Below, piece after piece: positions 51,033 through 64,000 of a DNA stretch of 64,000 bases. The notes beneath the pieces are model-generated. The model saw only the letters and a program-made list of their open reading frames with translations, had not been told where the DNA came from and searched no databases. Source of the DNA: Larus michahellis (Eukaryota; Chordata; Aves; Charadriiformes; Laridae); NCBI RefSeq assembly GCF_964199755.1, contig NC_133930.1:64199329-64263328 (forward strand), read 5' to 3'. Both the position numbers and the translations under genes were made by a program. Within the stretch, counting starts at the first letter, position 1, and the number at the start of each line of letters is the position of its first letter.

Positions 51033-53979
51033 GTGAGTATTATTTCTGAGGCATCTGCTATTACATGGCCTGCCTTGCTTCTGGAACTGAAAGAGAAGTT
51101 TTCACAATGTATCAGTCTCTCCACTACTCTCTTTCTCATTTGTCCTTTCCAGAATGCCAAAAGAAAGAGGGTCAGGGTTGGACTCAAATGGCCAAGAGGT
51201 GGTGGTGAACAGAGGGTTGAATACATTTCCAGCTATGCACTGGAGTAAAGGGCAAAAATCACACATTGAATAGCCTTTTTCCAGAAAAGTCAATGAAAAG
51301 ATATCTAAAGCATTCTATGTAAAACAAGGCACATGAGTTTTTAGGAAGCATACAAGGTCTCTACCATAATCATTGATTTACATGAAGCCACCTGTATATT
51401 TGGAAGTGTATATTATACTTGTGTTTCCCTGAAGTAAATTACTGTTTCTTTTCCTCTCCTCTGAGAACCGATCAGTGCTAAATGAAACAACCCAGAAAAA
51501 CTTGTCTTAAGAGTTTATTGCATACCATTTCTGGCAGTACTATTGGTGCTGGGATAAACCAGCTGGTACTGTAGGAATACACAGGAACCACGGCTCCTTC
51601 CTCAGGTGTACACTTAAAAGTACTCAGTAAAACAGCGGACCTCTTCAGTTAGTGAATCATTTACGTTTCACCTTGGACCTAGTCTGAAACTCATTTAAAC
51701 TGACCGAATTCTTGTTGACTTCAATAACTTGGGATGAGACTTTCAGCAATCATTACATTTTACATACCTGAGAGAGCTCTTCTTTTCTCTTACAGAACTG
51801 CGAGCAAAATAAACTGATCTCCAAAATAGGTTATCCAAGCAGATGCAAAACCTACCTGAAAATAGCATAGGCTGGGGAAAACAATGATTCCTTTACCAAT
51901 AGTGTTTTTTAAAAAAGACTTTGTAGGACCTTTGTAGAAATTATGTAGAAACTTTTGTAGTTGTATTATGAAAGGCTGATCAAAATGCATTGCTTCTATT
52001 TCCACTTCTGTTGACAAAAGATTCAAATCAGTTTAGAAAGTTTAGGCTGTAATAAATTAGAATATGAATCTTAGAAGCCAAAGAAAAATAGTATTTAAAA
52101 TACTATAAATTCTAGTGAAGGTAAGTCAAAGTCACTGACAAACCAGAAGTACTTTGGTAAATGCTCATATACTGAGAAATATTCATATAAATATATTCAC
52201 CAACCAAGTGTACCTAAAATACTACTACTGTGCCAAAAATTGTTCGAATTTAGTAACATGTCGAAATCAGGGGCATGCATAGGGACCTAGCAATTTTTAT
52301 TATGAGTTTGGAAAATTCTAAGCACAGGTCAAAACCGAGGCCTTTACATAGACGCTGTTTCTCATTTTGCACAAAATCAGCTTGTGAACAGCTTTGAAAA
52401 TCAGAGAGTCTCAAGGGCTTTGAAAATAAGGTTTTGATATATACTGTAAATACATAATCTGGAAGTGTGTGTTGTATGTCCCCTCTTGTCCTCCCCCCAG
52501 TGTTTACGATTTGTAACAATGGAGCTAATCCTTGAACAGTGGCATTTATTGGAAATAATGGTGGTAGATATTGCAGTGTTTAATAAGCTTGCTCTTGCAG
52601 AGTGGATGGATACATCCTCAGTAACAGCAAAATGCCCACGTACATTATGAAGTTACTAACCAGGGTATTTATAGTTCAGTAGGAACACTGACAATATTTA
52701 ACATACTCCTGAGGAAAATGTCCTTAACTTCCAAGTTTGCCCAACCCTGTAGTAGTGTATCTGAGCAGGAGTGACAAGTTTCAGTTCTCTCTGTACGTAT
52801 CCAGTTCCGAGGCACGGGCCACATCAGCAAGTTGTTTTAGCCACGTAACTACATTGGCAAGGAGCCAGGAAAGCATACATACCTCATCAACTGTGCCATG
52901 GCCACAGAAAGGTTTTTACAGACGCAGTTATCCTGTCCCAAAAGTTTTTTTCAGTGATACAAGTTGTACTCCTTAGGGACCTGTTTTAGGGTATACTGGG
53001 AAGAAAACCCTGCCTTTGCTACGATCAGCCATAGCAATTTCCACACATCTCACTCTACCTACGAGCCTTCTTAAATGTACACCAATAATAGCAAACTTTT
53101 GATGCCAGTCAAAAGCTAACATGAGAAATGGGTGGGAAGAGTAGTCTCTAATAGTAGGCATTTCATACCAGTTAGCATCCAAACATTAATAAAACTAGAT
53201 TTGTGGTTGGGAAGACATTGGTATTTTATCCATATGTACTAACACGCATCTTCACTACTTAAGCTAATTTTTAATCCTTTAGTTCTAAAGTATTTGCAAA
53301 TATTATCATGACTGAGTGGTCTAGGCCAATCTATGTAACTGTCAGTCTGTTCCCTGGAATTTTCAGGGGACTTATAACCCCTATGATTCCCCTTTTGAAG
53401 TGAAACTTCCAGAAACAGTCAGCTTATTCACCTCCCTTTGAAGTAAACAGGCAGCACTGTGGTCAAGCATACACCTCAGTTAGAGGAGTTTAAGGCATCT
53501 GGGCTTCTATGTGTATTTTTGCTCCTGAAATCTGGGAGCCCACATCTGCCCATCTCTGAAACAGAGAAAAGTTCCACCCTATAGATGAAAAATTTGGGAC
53601 TGAGACTAAATGTGGTGATTTAATATTTGTTTCAACTTGTTCTATTAGAAAAATATTGTCCCTGTGTCTTACAGGCTTGTGTACATTAACATGTGCATTA
53701 AAATATACAGCTTAGTTACGTCTAACAGTCTGATATAAAAATTATGCAAAAGGGATAAAGAGAAAAGGAACTCATAAGCATGCCATAATATCATCTGAAA
53801 TGCCGCTTCCTTGCTTTATTACCTCCAAGCATAATTATGTTGCAATATTTTTCTCTTCAGTGAAGCATATTTCAGGAATTTCAGATGGAAATAAAAACAA
53901 TTTGCGTAGGAAACATGCCATGTGCACATCGTGCTTGGCTTCCCTTACAACTACGAAGGGTTTATACTGGACCCCATGC

Positions 53980-54150
53980 CACCAGGCGTGGAGCGAGGTG
54001 GGGGGTGTGAGCCATGGAGGGGCTGCAGCGGTGTGTGTCCCTGGCACCACCGCGACAGGGGCGGCTGGGGAGGGGGAGCCGGCGGGATGTGCTGCTGCTT
54101 CAGGGCGCCTTTCCCTGCCCCTTGGCAGCCCGCAAACGGATCGCCGTAGC
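53980..54150. other. Isolated GC-rich patch
   Basis: About 170 bases rich in G and C, with several CpGs, sit in AT-rich surroundings. Open frames cross it on both strands but resemble no known protein. It may be a small regulatory element or a remnant of a GC-rich exon. Confidence 0.35.
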
Positions 54151-57100
54151 TTAACTTCTTCCATGAGCAATGAGAGGTGTTTTTGTCTTCATGTTATGCA
54201 ATAGAGCGAAAAGGGGAAAGATTTTTCACTTGAATCTTTGTTACAGTGAGAAAAATCTCGTGGTTTCTCTTGGAGCCTGCCCCAGCAATTCCTTGGCACT
54301 GCTGTTTCAGTCAAAAATGGTGTGAAAACTGGAAAGGGCTTTATGGGCCCCTCTAACAGTGAAAAACTACCACCTGTTAAGTTAAAACTTCATCATAAAC
54401 TTCAAATGTTAAAGTAAAAGCAGCATATGATACAAGGTTATGCTTTACACCAAACAGAAACGGAAATACTGCAAACTTAGTCGACATCTTTGCATTCAGG
54501 AGCAGTTTTGAGGCTGTTATTTCAGAAGTCAGGTTTTTCACCTTCATTGTGAAATAGCAAGGTCTAGTCCTCAACCAACTGCATCACTTTCTATTTATGG
54601 CTCTTCTGCTAATAGTAAACACAGAGTCGCCATTTCTCATACTGTAAATTTACTCTGACATCGCCACTATATCGTGAATAAAGTACTAATCTCCCACTAC
54701 CTCGTTTTCAGCTACAAGACTTTATTTGTTCATCACTATGGCAACTGCTGTCCCAGCCCAGCTTAATAGGGTGCTTGTCTAGACAGCATTAAACATATCT
54801 GCGCTTACATGTGTCTGGTTTTAACAGCCAGGTGTGCAGAAGGTGCGGTAGAAAGAAGAGAGGGAACAGAAAAGGAATGAGTAAAAGAAGAGCAAACGCA
54901 TTTCAGAAGCCACCACACTTTACATGAGACTTGTTAATTCTGCAACGCCTTTCCTGGGATGCAGTGGTAAAATGTGTTCCTCACTCAGGACACACAGATT
55001 TATAGATGCACATGAAATAATGCTAAACCAATTTCTAATTGACCTGAGTAAGGGACACCACCATCTGTGGGCTCCTCCGGGAGCAGTGGTGTCTCTCTGG
55101 GGCAGAAGCCCGTCTCACAGTTCCTGTGGAGGAGCACGATGTGTCTGGGATTCATCCAGGTCAGCCCCTAGCAAAGGCCTGAGGAAGGTCTCAGTCCTGA
55201 TTCAAATCTGCTGGTTGGATCTTGGGGAAACCAGAATGAAGCACCCCAGCACTGCCCACCTCCCCATCATGGGACGCTCCTGTGGAAGGGGACAGTGTCC
55301 TCACAGGCAGCGGAGCAACTGAGCCTGCACAGACTGAGAGCGCCGCACAACTTCAGCTGGGTGCAGTCCACGCAAGCAGAGTTTATTCACCGAAATATGG
55401 CACTTAAGTCACCCTGAGGCTTCTGCGAATATGTGCCCATCTCAGCAAGTACTTTCTATGCAACAAAAGAAACCCCATATTTTCAGCATTCAATTCACAG
55501 TGAAAGAGGGCACAGCCTGACGGTGAGTTAGGATATGGGAGACACAGACTTGATTTTCTGGTCTTCCCCCTCACAGAAAATGTCTCAAACAGCATGCTAC
55601 AGCATGCTTGGGGATGCTGAACTGTCAGTGTGTATTTTTTTGGAACTGTCCTTTCTTCAGTAAGTAAACACAGACTAGAGCAGGTCCAGCTGACATCCAG
55701 ACATTGACCAACCTAAGCCTTCCCCCAACCAACATCTAAGCAGGCGTCCTTCCACCTCTCCTGTTCCCACTGTGCATGGCACAAGCAAATCCTGTATAAC
55801 GCTTATTTCCAACCTAAACTAAGCAAACATATTAGGGGGCAAGAACAGCGAGAAGGCAGGGGAGAAGAGCAATAAAAAATAAGTGGGAGGAGTCAGTTAT
55901 TAATTTTTGCTGAACAAAAAAGCACCTAATTATTCATACTGCTTAGCTAATGACCCTCATACTCCTAGGTGGACAAGATAGAATTTTGTTGCTCACATAT
56001 GATAGATAAATACCATGCATGGATTCCTATGATGAATACAAAAAAGCATGAGAGGTGTATGGCACCAGGAGCTGTGTGTAACACTTAGTATCACCCTTGG
56101 ACATACTCTGTGAAGCAAAGCACAGTTTCCAGGCAGAGGTGTCTGCGGGACTAAACACATGGATTTTTAATCATTATCTGTTAACTAGGGATATTTTTAA
56201 TATTTAACCCCTAATTGTGGCCTTATTGTAAGTTAAAGGTAGCAATCAAACCAGGCCAACGTATAAACTGTATTGCAACCACAATTAATAAGTATACCAA
56301 CGGATAAAAAGTGCTATCACTGATAGTTAAGTTTTCTTTTTTTTTTTTTTACTAAGGGAAAAATTTTTGTGGCATATATGGCAGGCATCGACCATCCGGC
56401 TGGCACTAGGCAACAGAGAAATACAGAGGTGTCGAGAGTCAGTTCAGGGACGATACCTGCTGTCAAAGAGGCTCATCACAGGAAAAGACAGAGATGAGTG
56501 TTGCAGCTACCTGTGATGCCAACACACTGCTTGTGTGTTATGGGGCTGACTGGTTGCCAGAACTGTTCCAAATGCAAGCATCTCCCTTTGAAGAGAAGAC
56601 AGTTAAGTAGGGTTGGTAGAGATACATATTCAGCCCGTTCCCAATGCCACCTTGTCTAGACAGACTGTTATCAAATCCATGAGGAAATTCTCTCCTGGTG
56701 GAAACACTAGCCACTGGCTCCCACCACTGAGTCCTCCTTACCTGCCACACTGTCTGTACAGGACAAGGAGATGCAGCGTGCACTTTCTGAAGAACATTGG
56801 GTAGGTTGAGAGCAAAGACTGAAAGTGCCAATTTTTAACAAAAACAGCGTTAGGTGGTCATGTGTCCAGTTAGCTGCCTAGGTACACCGCATCATACCCA
56901 TTTGCCCCTTTCACAGCTATCCCAAACTCACGCTCACAAGGTCGTACCATGTGTTTGTATGTTGTATGCCAGCATCCCACCCTAACTTCTGCAGAGTTAT
57001 GCTATACCCTTCCACGTGCTTGGCTCAGCATCATTCACGTTGAAGCATTTTATCATTCCAAAAAGGGTTATTCTTGTAACATGTTCATTCTTTCCATAAA

Positions 57101-58768
57101 TACGAGGAAATGGTAGGTTTCAAAACTATTGAAACTTGGCTTTGAATTCAAAAGTATCGCTACAGTCTCTCTTGCTAAATCTGCTGTCTTGAAAAACAAG
57201 TCCTTTTCACTTGAAGTCACTACGCTACAGTGGGTAACATGGCATGATTTTTACTGATGTGTATAATTGCATTATATTGACCTTTCCTACCCGAAAGATC
57301 CCTGTTATTTTTACATCGCAACAGCACTATGCCAGCCTAGGTGTCACTGTGGGGCGGGCATTGACCATCTGTTTATCTTACAATACTAATAAATCTAATG
57401 GCTTGGTGTTAGCAAAATGTCTTATCTACTTAACGCTGTACCAAAGCCTTAAAATAAGAGTGTCCACCTGGTATAAGTCACTCTAATGCAGCCAAATTAA
57501 TTACCTGTAGCTGTTTGAAAATGCTTGAATTCTCTGGGACCCAATGTTATTTTGCTTAGGGGTTGCAATTAAGCCAATGACAAGCTTAATGAGAGCAGTA
57601 GCATATACGGGGGTACTGTTGCTAGGCATCTGTGTGCAGGGTCCTATCAACTTAGTCCCAGCAGCTACTACAGAGAACTGGCACGATACCTTCTGCTTAA
57701 GCCTTCTTGAGTTTCCTTTGTTTAAACACTCTTGGGAGAACAAAATAGCTTCCTGAGATGTCAAGTGCCTAAGCTGAAGCATTACTTGTAAGAGCTTAAT
57801 ATTCCCCGTCAGGAAGCCAGACTGTCGATGAATGCCAATAATTAATATAATGTAGAAGGGATTGTATATGAGTAAGGATTTAATCTCAGTGTTAGTATTG
57901 CCCCTAGGAAAATTACCATCTGTGTTTAATAAAGGATGCGACTCACTAATGGAATATGATTTTTGTGTGAATGAAGCCGCATTGTTTAGTGCTCAGCAGC
58001 ACTTCCATTTCTGAGGCAAACTGAACTACCAGGGTGCTTCCCACTCTTTGGCAAAAAGAAGACGAAGAGGCATAGTTCAAGTACTGGAAGAATGACGTCT
58101 ATTATACATGCAAATGCTCCAGAAAGTTTATTATTTTTGTAGCCAGAAATGATGTCCAGATGTCCAAAGGTGACTTTTGGCCTACTGTCAGCTACTCCTT
58201 TCATGGGGCTGCCAGACAAGCAGGAGAGCTGCCTGTAGGTGGTGGTGCCTACGCTCTGGTACCAATGCCTCTACGCTCAGCAAGTACTGGATTCATACTG
58301 GATTCATACTAGATTTAAGCATTTGCATTAGAGTATGAGGGGCACGTAATGCTGAACTGGACTGATAAAGGAGTGTTAGATAGTGTTTGGATTTAATAGC
58401 AATTAGTACATTTCTTTTCGTTTTGTATAATGTAAAAAAGTGGATTTAAATAGCTCCTGTTCTTCATGAGTCATAATACAGCCACCACTGTACTATACAT
58501 TTGATTGCGTAGTAAGGTAAATGTAATTGCAATCACTGCACTCTTTAAAAAGGACATGACATTTGCTGAAAAGATATAAGCAGGCAAATAATTTACAGAT
58601 TATAACAGGAAAAAAAAACTCTTATTAATAATTTCTTCTTAAAAATCATGGAAATCAAACACGCTTCAAAGTTCTACAGCAAAACAGAACTTTTTTCCTC
58701 AATTCACTGTTGTAATTGCCAAAAAAGTAAATGTTCTCAAAACTTTACAACTTACCAGGCAACATTAC

Positions 58769-58830
58769 AAAAAAAAAAAAAAAAAACAAAACCCCAAAAA
58801 AAAGAAAAAACAAAAAACCACCAACAAATC
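58769..58830. repeat. A-rich low-complexity tract
   Basis: Eighteen A's are followed by A-runs broken by C and G. No retrotransposon body was recognised upstream of it. Confidence 0.8.
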
Positions 58831-59492
58831 CAAAACAAAACAGGAAGCACCCTGCTTTAACTTTTCTGTCTATAAAAATGCGATGATTTCTATTTTCGCA
58901 GTTTTCTATTTTTCCATTTCATGGTCCTCACTTAAGTTTTGTAACATTTGCAAAGAATTTTCAAGCTAGCATCTGATCTGGCTTTGTAGCTTTTCTGGTA
59001 TACTGTTGTACATTTGCTATTTTTATTCTTCTTGGTGCACTTACTACTGCTTTCATCTTGCTAAACACTATCTAGAAAGAATCACTAAAACGGCAGCTAG
59101 GCTAAGTGGCCTAATGGAAGAAAGCAGGGAGTTCTGCATGCCTTGAAAATTTCTCTGGTGTGTATTTTTATCACGTAAATATTGATAAAGTTGTCCTGAT
59201 AAAAGTCACGGGGCGGCACCACTTTTTACGAGCGTAATGGGAGTTTATTTCAGTGGGACAAGGATTTGGCCCATCTCTATGTTTTTACTAATAACCTTGA
59301 GCATATGCACAAAGCATTTAAAGCAGTTTTTGGAGACTAACATCTTATTTTTGTAAACTTTTTACAGTTGCTCATCAATGCCTCTGTAGTGCTTAACTTG
59401 AAAAAACAATTCTCAGTTGGAAAGTCGGTCATGCAAACTGTAAAAACATAAAATGCCATGCATTTGCCAGCTGAAGTAGTAAAACAGTGTTT

Positions 59493-59540
59493 GGTATAGA
59501 TGCCTCTTAGTATAGATGCTTCCTAGTATAAATGCTTCCT
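59493..59540. repeat. Three tandem copies of a 16-bp unit
   Basis: GTATAGATGCCTCTTA, GTATAGATGCTTCCTA and GTATAAATGCTTCCTA follow each other exactly. The last unit's CTTCCTA is mirrored as TAGGAAG about 10 bases downstream, giving a short inverted repeat. Confidence 0.85.
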
Positions 59541-61381
59541 AATTATAACTAGGAAGTAACAGAAATATTACCTATTTCTGCTCTAACATAGAGCACTGCA
59601 GATCTTCCACAGTGGAGATCTTGGGGTCAGACTCTTGTTGCAGCTGTAGCCTCACAAACCCTGGGAAAGAGAGGAAGTGATGTGCAAATGTAATTGGAAG
59701 CAGAAACCAGGTTTTGCTCATTATTTAGCTACAGCTGTCACTGTAATATGTTATGGATTTGCATGGCAAACTTTATCTTACACATAGGAAGCAACACAGC
59801 GACTATAGCTGTCTATACCAAGTCTGAGGGCTGCCAGGGGCTGTGACAAACACACTTCCAGGCTGTGCTACAGCGCAGTAGATGTTGCACACCAGAATTG
59901 GAATGCACGGCGTTCTTACCTGGAAGTCAAATTCTGATTCCTCCTTAATTGTGTTAAATAAAATACGTGAAACACACATACAGAAGAAAACGGCCACATA
60001 AGTCATCTGCAGTCTTCAACCTCCAGGGACAACGTTGTCTGTGGGAAAGCTAAAATAGGCCTTCCCATCCTGCTATCTCCTCATGATTCTACTGCAATTT
60101 CCTCTGGAGAAGAAGGTGCTGAAGTTTAAATATTCTTCCAGAAGCAAAACCCATAGGCTGAACTACCCTCCTGGCATGTTGCTTGCCAGGGTAGACTGAG
60201 CACACAGGGTAGAATCTGGCTTTTATACTTCTATTTCAGTTTCAGCAGCAACATTAATAAAGCATGGCAGCTTGCCCTCATTCAATTCAGTGGCAGCCTT
60301 ACTATACAATGTACTTTGATGTACAGTACTCTTTATTTGCTATCAGATTGGGAGACAAAATCATATCGCAACACAGAATCTGATAATTTATCTCACTCTT
60401 GACTTAGGAGCATGAAGGTTACAGCTAAAATGTGGAATTTGGTTATGCCATACTGGACTTTTTACAGGAAAATCTTTTTTTTTCTTAAATTGGTATTTGA
60501 ACCCTGGTATGATATGTGTGTCTCTGTAACTGTGAGGATTTGCCTCTGTGGCATTAGTAGCAGTTTGGCCTTTCAGCATAGTATTTACAGAAAGAAGGGG
60601 AAAATGCCAAAGGGAGGCAACACTCAACCCTGAGTATAGATGGAATAAAATATTGAGTGATGGCTGCTGGATCTGACTTGCTTTCAGAAATGGAATCATA
60701 CGCATTCCCAGTTTCTCCTGGGTCAGTGCTGTTATGGTGTAGCATTTTATTTTCAGTGTTCACTGCGAAATTGAAGACATTCCCTGAGAAAGATGCCCTG
60801 GTTCACTGAGCTAATTTTCCTTGAGGGAAAACTAAGTATCCTTAAAAACAGAAATGATGAAAATATGTTCCTGAGGAGTAAGATCTAATCAGTACAGTTA
60901 TTGCAGACCATCAAGTAATTAACCCCAAACTGGCTTTACTTCTAGTATAGAAATATCTTATTATTTAGCCTTTCTGTCCATGAAGGGAGTTAAGTATCTT
61001 TGTCAAATTAAATCTGAACCTCCTTAACTACCACAGAACACTGTCTGTCAAAATTCAGACAGACTTATCATTTCAAGAACATCTAAAACCATTGTAATGG
61101 GAAGAAATTAAGATAACAGAGACCTTCTTTCTCTACTGTATTAGCAGAACCAGCCAGAGACGCAACCAACAGGATCTCAGTGTTCCCACAAGGACTAACA
61201 CCAACAAAATGAAAACACCTTCAGATTTGCATGAAAAAAAATAGTGCAAAGTGAGTGCCTTGCCCAAGTATGATGCAGAGAGTTCTAAGAATTAAAATAC
61301 ACTTTTCCTTATTAAGCTGCCCTGAGGGCAAGAGAGTGTGGTTTTTCCATTAGCTTCATCCACATGCTCTTGTCACCAAAT

Positions 61382-61930
61382 CACATAATGGTTTGGGTTG
61401 GAAGAGATCTCTAAAGATCATCTAGTCCAACCCCCCTGCCATGACCAGGGACATTCTTCACTAGACCAGGCTGCTCAAAGCCCCATCCAGCCTGGCCTTG
61501 AACACTTCCAGGGATGGGGCATCCACAACTTCTCTGGGCAACCTGTTCCAGTGTCTCACCACCCTCACGGTAAAGAATTTCTTCCTAATATCTAATCTAA
61601 GTCTACCTTCTCTCAGTTTAAAACCATCACTCCTTGTCCTGTCACTACGGGCCCTAGTAAAACATTTCTTTGCACCTTCCTTATAAGCCCCCTTTAAGTA
61701 TTCAAAGGGCACAATAATAACTTCCCAGAGCCTTCTCTTCCCCAGGCTGAACAACCCCCAACTCTCTCAGCCTGTCTTCATAGCAGTGGCGGTCCAGCCC
61801 TTCATCATCTTTGTGGCCTTCTCTGGCCTCACTCCAACGGGTTCATGTCCTTCTTGTGCTGGGGACCCCAGAGCTGAATGCAGTACTCCAGGTAGGGGCT
61901 CACAGGAGTGGAGCAGAGGGGGAGAAATGC
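61382..61930 (-). mobile_element. CR1 LINE 3' fragment, antisense, well preserved
   Basis: The plus strand begins ATCACATAATGGTTTGGG, TTGGAAGAGATCTCTAAAGA and TCATCTAGTCCAACCCCCCT, the hallmark antisense CR1 tail. It continues through the RT-end region to CAGTACTCCAGGTAGGGGC. On the minus strand a reading frame keeps the CR1 block RLDIRKKFFTVRV, then RHWNRLPREVVDAPSLEVF and a terminal RLDGALSSL. This is the least diverged CR1 in the window, though a shift separates it from the more upstream part of the frame. It is 5'-truncated. Confidence 0.94.
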
Positions 61931-64000
61931 TACTAAGAGAAATGCTGTTCCATGGCATACCACCACCCTGCACTCCTAATAACACCATTTTGTCAGCATT
62001 CAGACCTGATTGCATACTTTTGTGTATTAGTGAAAACCACTGGTATGAAGGTTGCAGTTAATCACATGGTGAATCCTGAACATGTGAGTATAGGGAGTGG
62101 GGGAGAACAGACGAGCTGGGAAAGGAGGGTCTCCATGCAAGCCTGGGCAGGCAGCATCTCGCTCTCCCAGCCCATTGTCCCTCTGCTGCAAAAGGCTTCT
62201 GTGTATTTGATTTCCAGAAAGGGCATATGCCAAATTTCACTGAAACAATGGATGAAATGAATACAACACAACAATGCAAGCTGACACGTATTTGCACCTT
62301 ATTTGCTCATGCAAAAGAAACAACTGGATTCGCAACTCAAGTCATGCAAAGGGTCAAAGAGCTAGGCTACCATAAGCAAGCAGCCATGTGGGCAGCTGAG
62401 ATGGAGACCTCCGTCTCTGCCCTGGAAGCAGCAGTCTCTTTCTCCTCCCCAGCAAGAAATGCTAGTCCTGAAACTCCACAGACAGATTTGCACAGCCTGA
62501 GGGAACTGTGCCTATAGATGAGGTCCTGCATGCCTTTTTCAAAAGAGCAATTGCAGGGCTTCACGCAGCCAAAATTGCTATTCGAACAGTTTTGCTCACC
62601 TGAAACCTTGGATGAGTGTTAATTCACTCGTTGGAAGTCTGCCCTCTGACGTCTACAGACAGAGGATCAGATTGTGGCATCTAGATCTTCGTGTCCTTTG
62701 GCAGAGTAGGGTGGCTGACAGGGAGTTAATAGCAGCGCGTTCAGTCTCTTTCTAGTCGAGGGCCCAAATGTGGGTTAGACAACAGGAGGCAGCTACCAGT
62801 TACTGCACTGGGAAATAAATCTCACTTTGTCTGCTCCCCTCGCCTTCCTTCCTCTTCTGGTTCAGGAGGGAAAAATCATACTGGATCTATGACCTCTGGG
62901 CCTGCTGGGACTTTTTCCAACAGAGAAATGTATCCAGGTAGAGAGTCCCCATCTTTACTGAGATAATTCCATGTCTAAGAAAATATACAAAGATGACTTC
63001 CACCCAGTCAGAAGACTTCTAGGTGTCTTCAGGGACATTTTGCTGACATCCGATACTGTGAAACCACCAGCAAATTTTGGGCAGTGGGTTTTAACTGGAA
63101 AATTCTATTCTAGTGATAGATGACAATGACAAGCCCTAAAACCAAACAACATGACACAGAGGAGAATGCTTTTCATCTGGTTAGACCTAGGCTAGACCCT
63201 TATGTAGGACCTGAGTGTGAGGCTCATATGTAGCACAATCAAGAGTTATGTCACACCAGCCTGTTCAAATCTTCTCTGTGGTGTGGAGACTATTTCTTTG
63301 AACAAGGGTTAAATAACATAGTTTTGCCATTGAATTTGCCTTCCAGCAGAAGATAAAAATACATCATTTACTATTCTGTATGCAGCAGTTGTGCTGGAGA
63401 TTTGTCTCATTGTGTTTTACCAACACTTGCTGCAAATAAGAAGTTAGCAGAGTTGTTCCCTGTCACTGGGCTCCTTGCTCCTCACCTTATTTCGTTACTA
63501 TACATGACTGTCCTGAAATAGCAGGAGATCACAAGAGGTCATCTAACTTTTGAAGACCGTTGTCCCAGAGATGTTGTCAAATACCTACTTATACATCTTA
63601 CTGTACGTGGTACCATACAGTATGCTGTATAAGTAGCCAGACCAAGGACTGCAATGCGAATTATTTGCTTGAACTATTCTGCTGAGGTTGGTAGGTTGTT
63701 GTGGGTTTTTTTTCTCACAGTTCATAAAGAGTATCTAAGGAGAAAGGGAGCAGTGGTCTGTAAAATGTATTGCCAGTTCATGCTCTTATCTGCAATACTA
63801 AAATGGTACTGCCTGATCCAGTATTCAGTGGAAAACAATTTCTCTGCAAAGCGTTTTAGATTGCAGTGGGATTGCTGCCAGAGCAGAATGTCAGCTTAGG
63901 CAACAAAGCCTTGAATCCAGTGTGGCTATCATGAATCCTTGCTGGAGAATGCCCCATTAGGCTTTAAATTTTGAGGCATGGCAGAACTGCCAAGTCTTTC
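61931..64000. other. Non-coding flank to the right edge
   Basis: Short chance ORFs only; no exon, repeat family or regulatory element could be supported. Confidence 0.55.

Larger units (their letters stand above)
49936..61381. other. Non-coding flank, largely unannotated
   Basis: No coding exon was recognised outside the entries listed. The stretch contains the old CR1-like piece and the exon-like segment near 51 kb, a GC-rich patch at 53980-54150, small tandem repeats at 58272-58313 and 59493-59540, and an A-rich low-complexity run at 58769-58830. Segments around 57490-57960 have a higher-complexity, homeodomain-motif-rich look that might mean conserved non-coding DNA. Confidence 0.55.

Noticed and set aside
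53835..54204. Overlapping ORFs of 134 and 111 codons through the GC-rich patch
   Set aside because: No splice or family support. The open frames follow from local GC content.
1..64000. tRNA, rRNA, CRISPR, prokaryotic operon or defence-system content
   Set aside because: No such structures were seen, and CR1 elements, splice sites and a CpG island show this is vertebrate nuclear DNA.

Overview
The window is nuclear DNA from a bird. The evidence is several CR1 LINE fragments, which are the typical avian interspersed repeats, and one solo retroviral LTR. That LTR has TGTCCTGG/CCACGACA termini, close to those of avian ERVL-type LTRs. Density is low: one recognisable protein-coding gene, small exons, multi-kilobase introns and a single strong CpG island. 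Almost all long open reading frames are chance ORFs in non-coding DNA.

The gene is NREP (neuronal regeneration related protein, P311), on the minus strand. It runs from a promoter at the left edge of the CpG island (about 33.0-33.4 kb) to a polyadenylation site near 11.63 kb. Four exons can be placed: a non-coding first exon ending at 32938; a 63-bp exon (31425-31487) whose last three bases are the ATG; a 78-bp coding exon (17245-17322, 26 codons); and a terminal exon (about 11630-13323) with 41 codons, the stop and a 1.57-kb 3'UTR. The spliced product is exactly 68 residues, the length of human P311, with the family's WVSQ and KEVNRKK blocks. All junctions fit GT-AG splicing. Three further exon-like segments lie in the large coding intron (22576-22640, 25527-25575, 27793-27826) and are reported as speculative.

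Layout: 1-550 is an old antisense CR1. From 551 to 11629 is flank downstream of NREP with no supported gene. From 11630 to about 33.4 kb is NREP, notably poor in recognisable interspersed repeats. From 33.24 to 34.55 kb is the CpG island, which contains a degenerate 7-bp tandem repeat of MYB-like sites and a long C-run. At 35834-36610 is a solo LTR with a perfect 5-bp target-site duplication, sitting in what may be older repeat DNA. From 36.6 to 64 kb is non-coding flank with three more clear CR1 fragments (46231-47032 sense; 49634-49935 and 61382-61930 antisense), a probable older one (50500-50860), short tandem repeats and one orphan exon-like segment at 50948-51032. In mammals EPB41L4A lies upstream of NREP and STARD4/CAMK4 downstream. 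No exon of any of these was recognised here, so placing the flanks relative to them is inference.

I found no operon-like or defence-like system. The most interesting items are the complete NREP model, the frame-coherent candidate exons in its intron, the MYB-site repeat in its CpG island and the solo LTR 2.8 kb upstream of the promoter.
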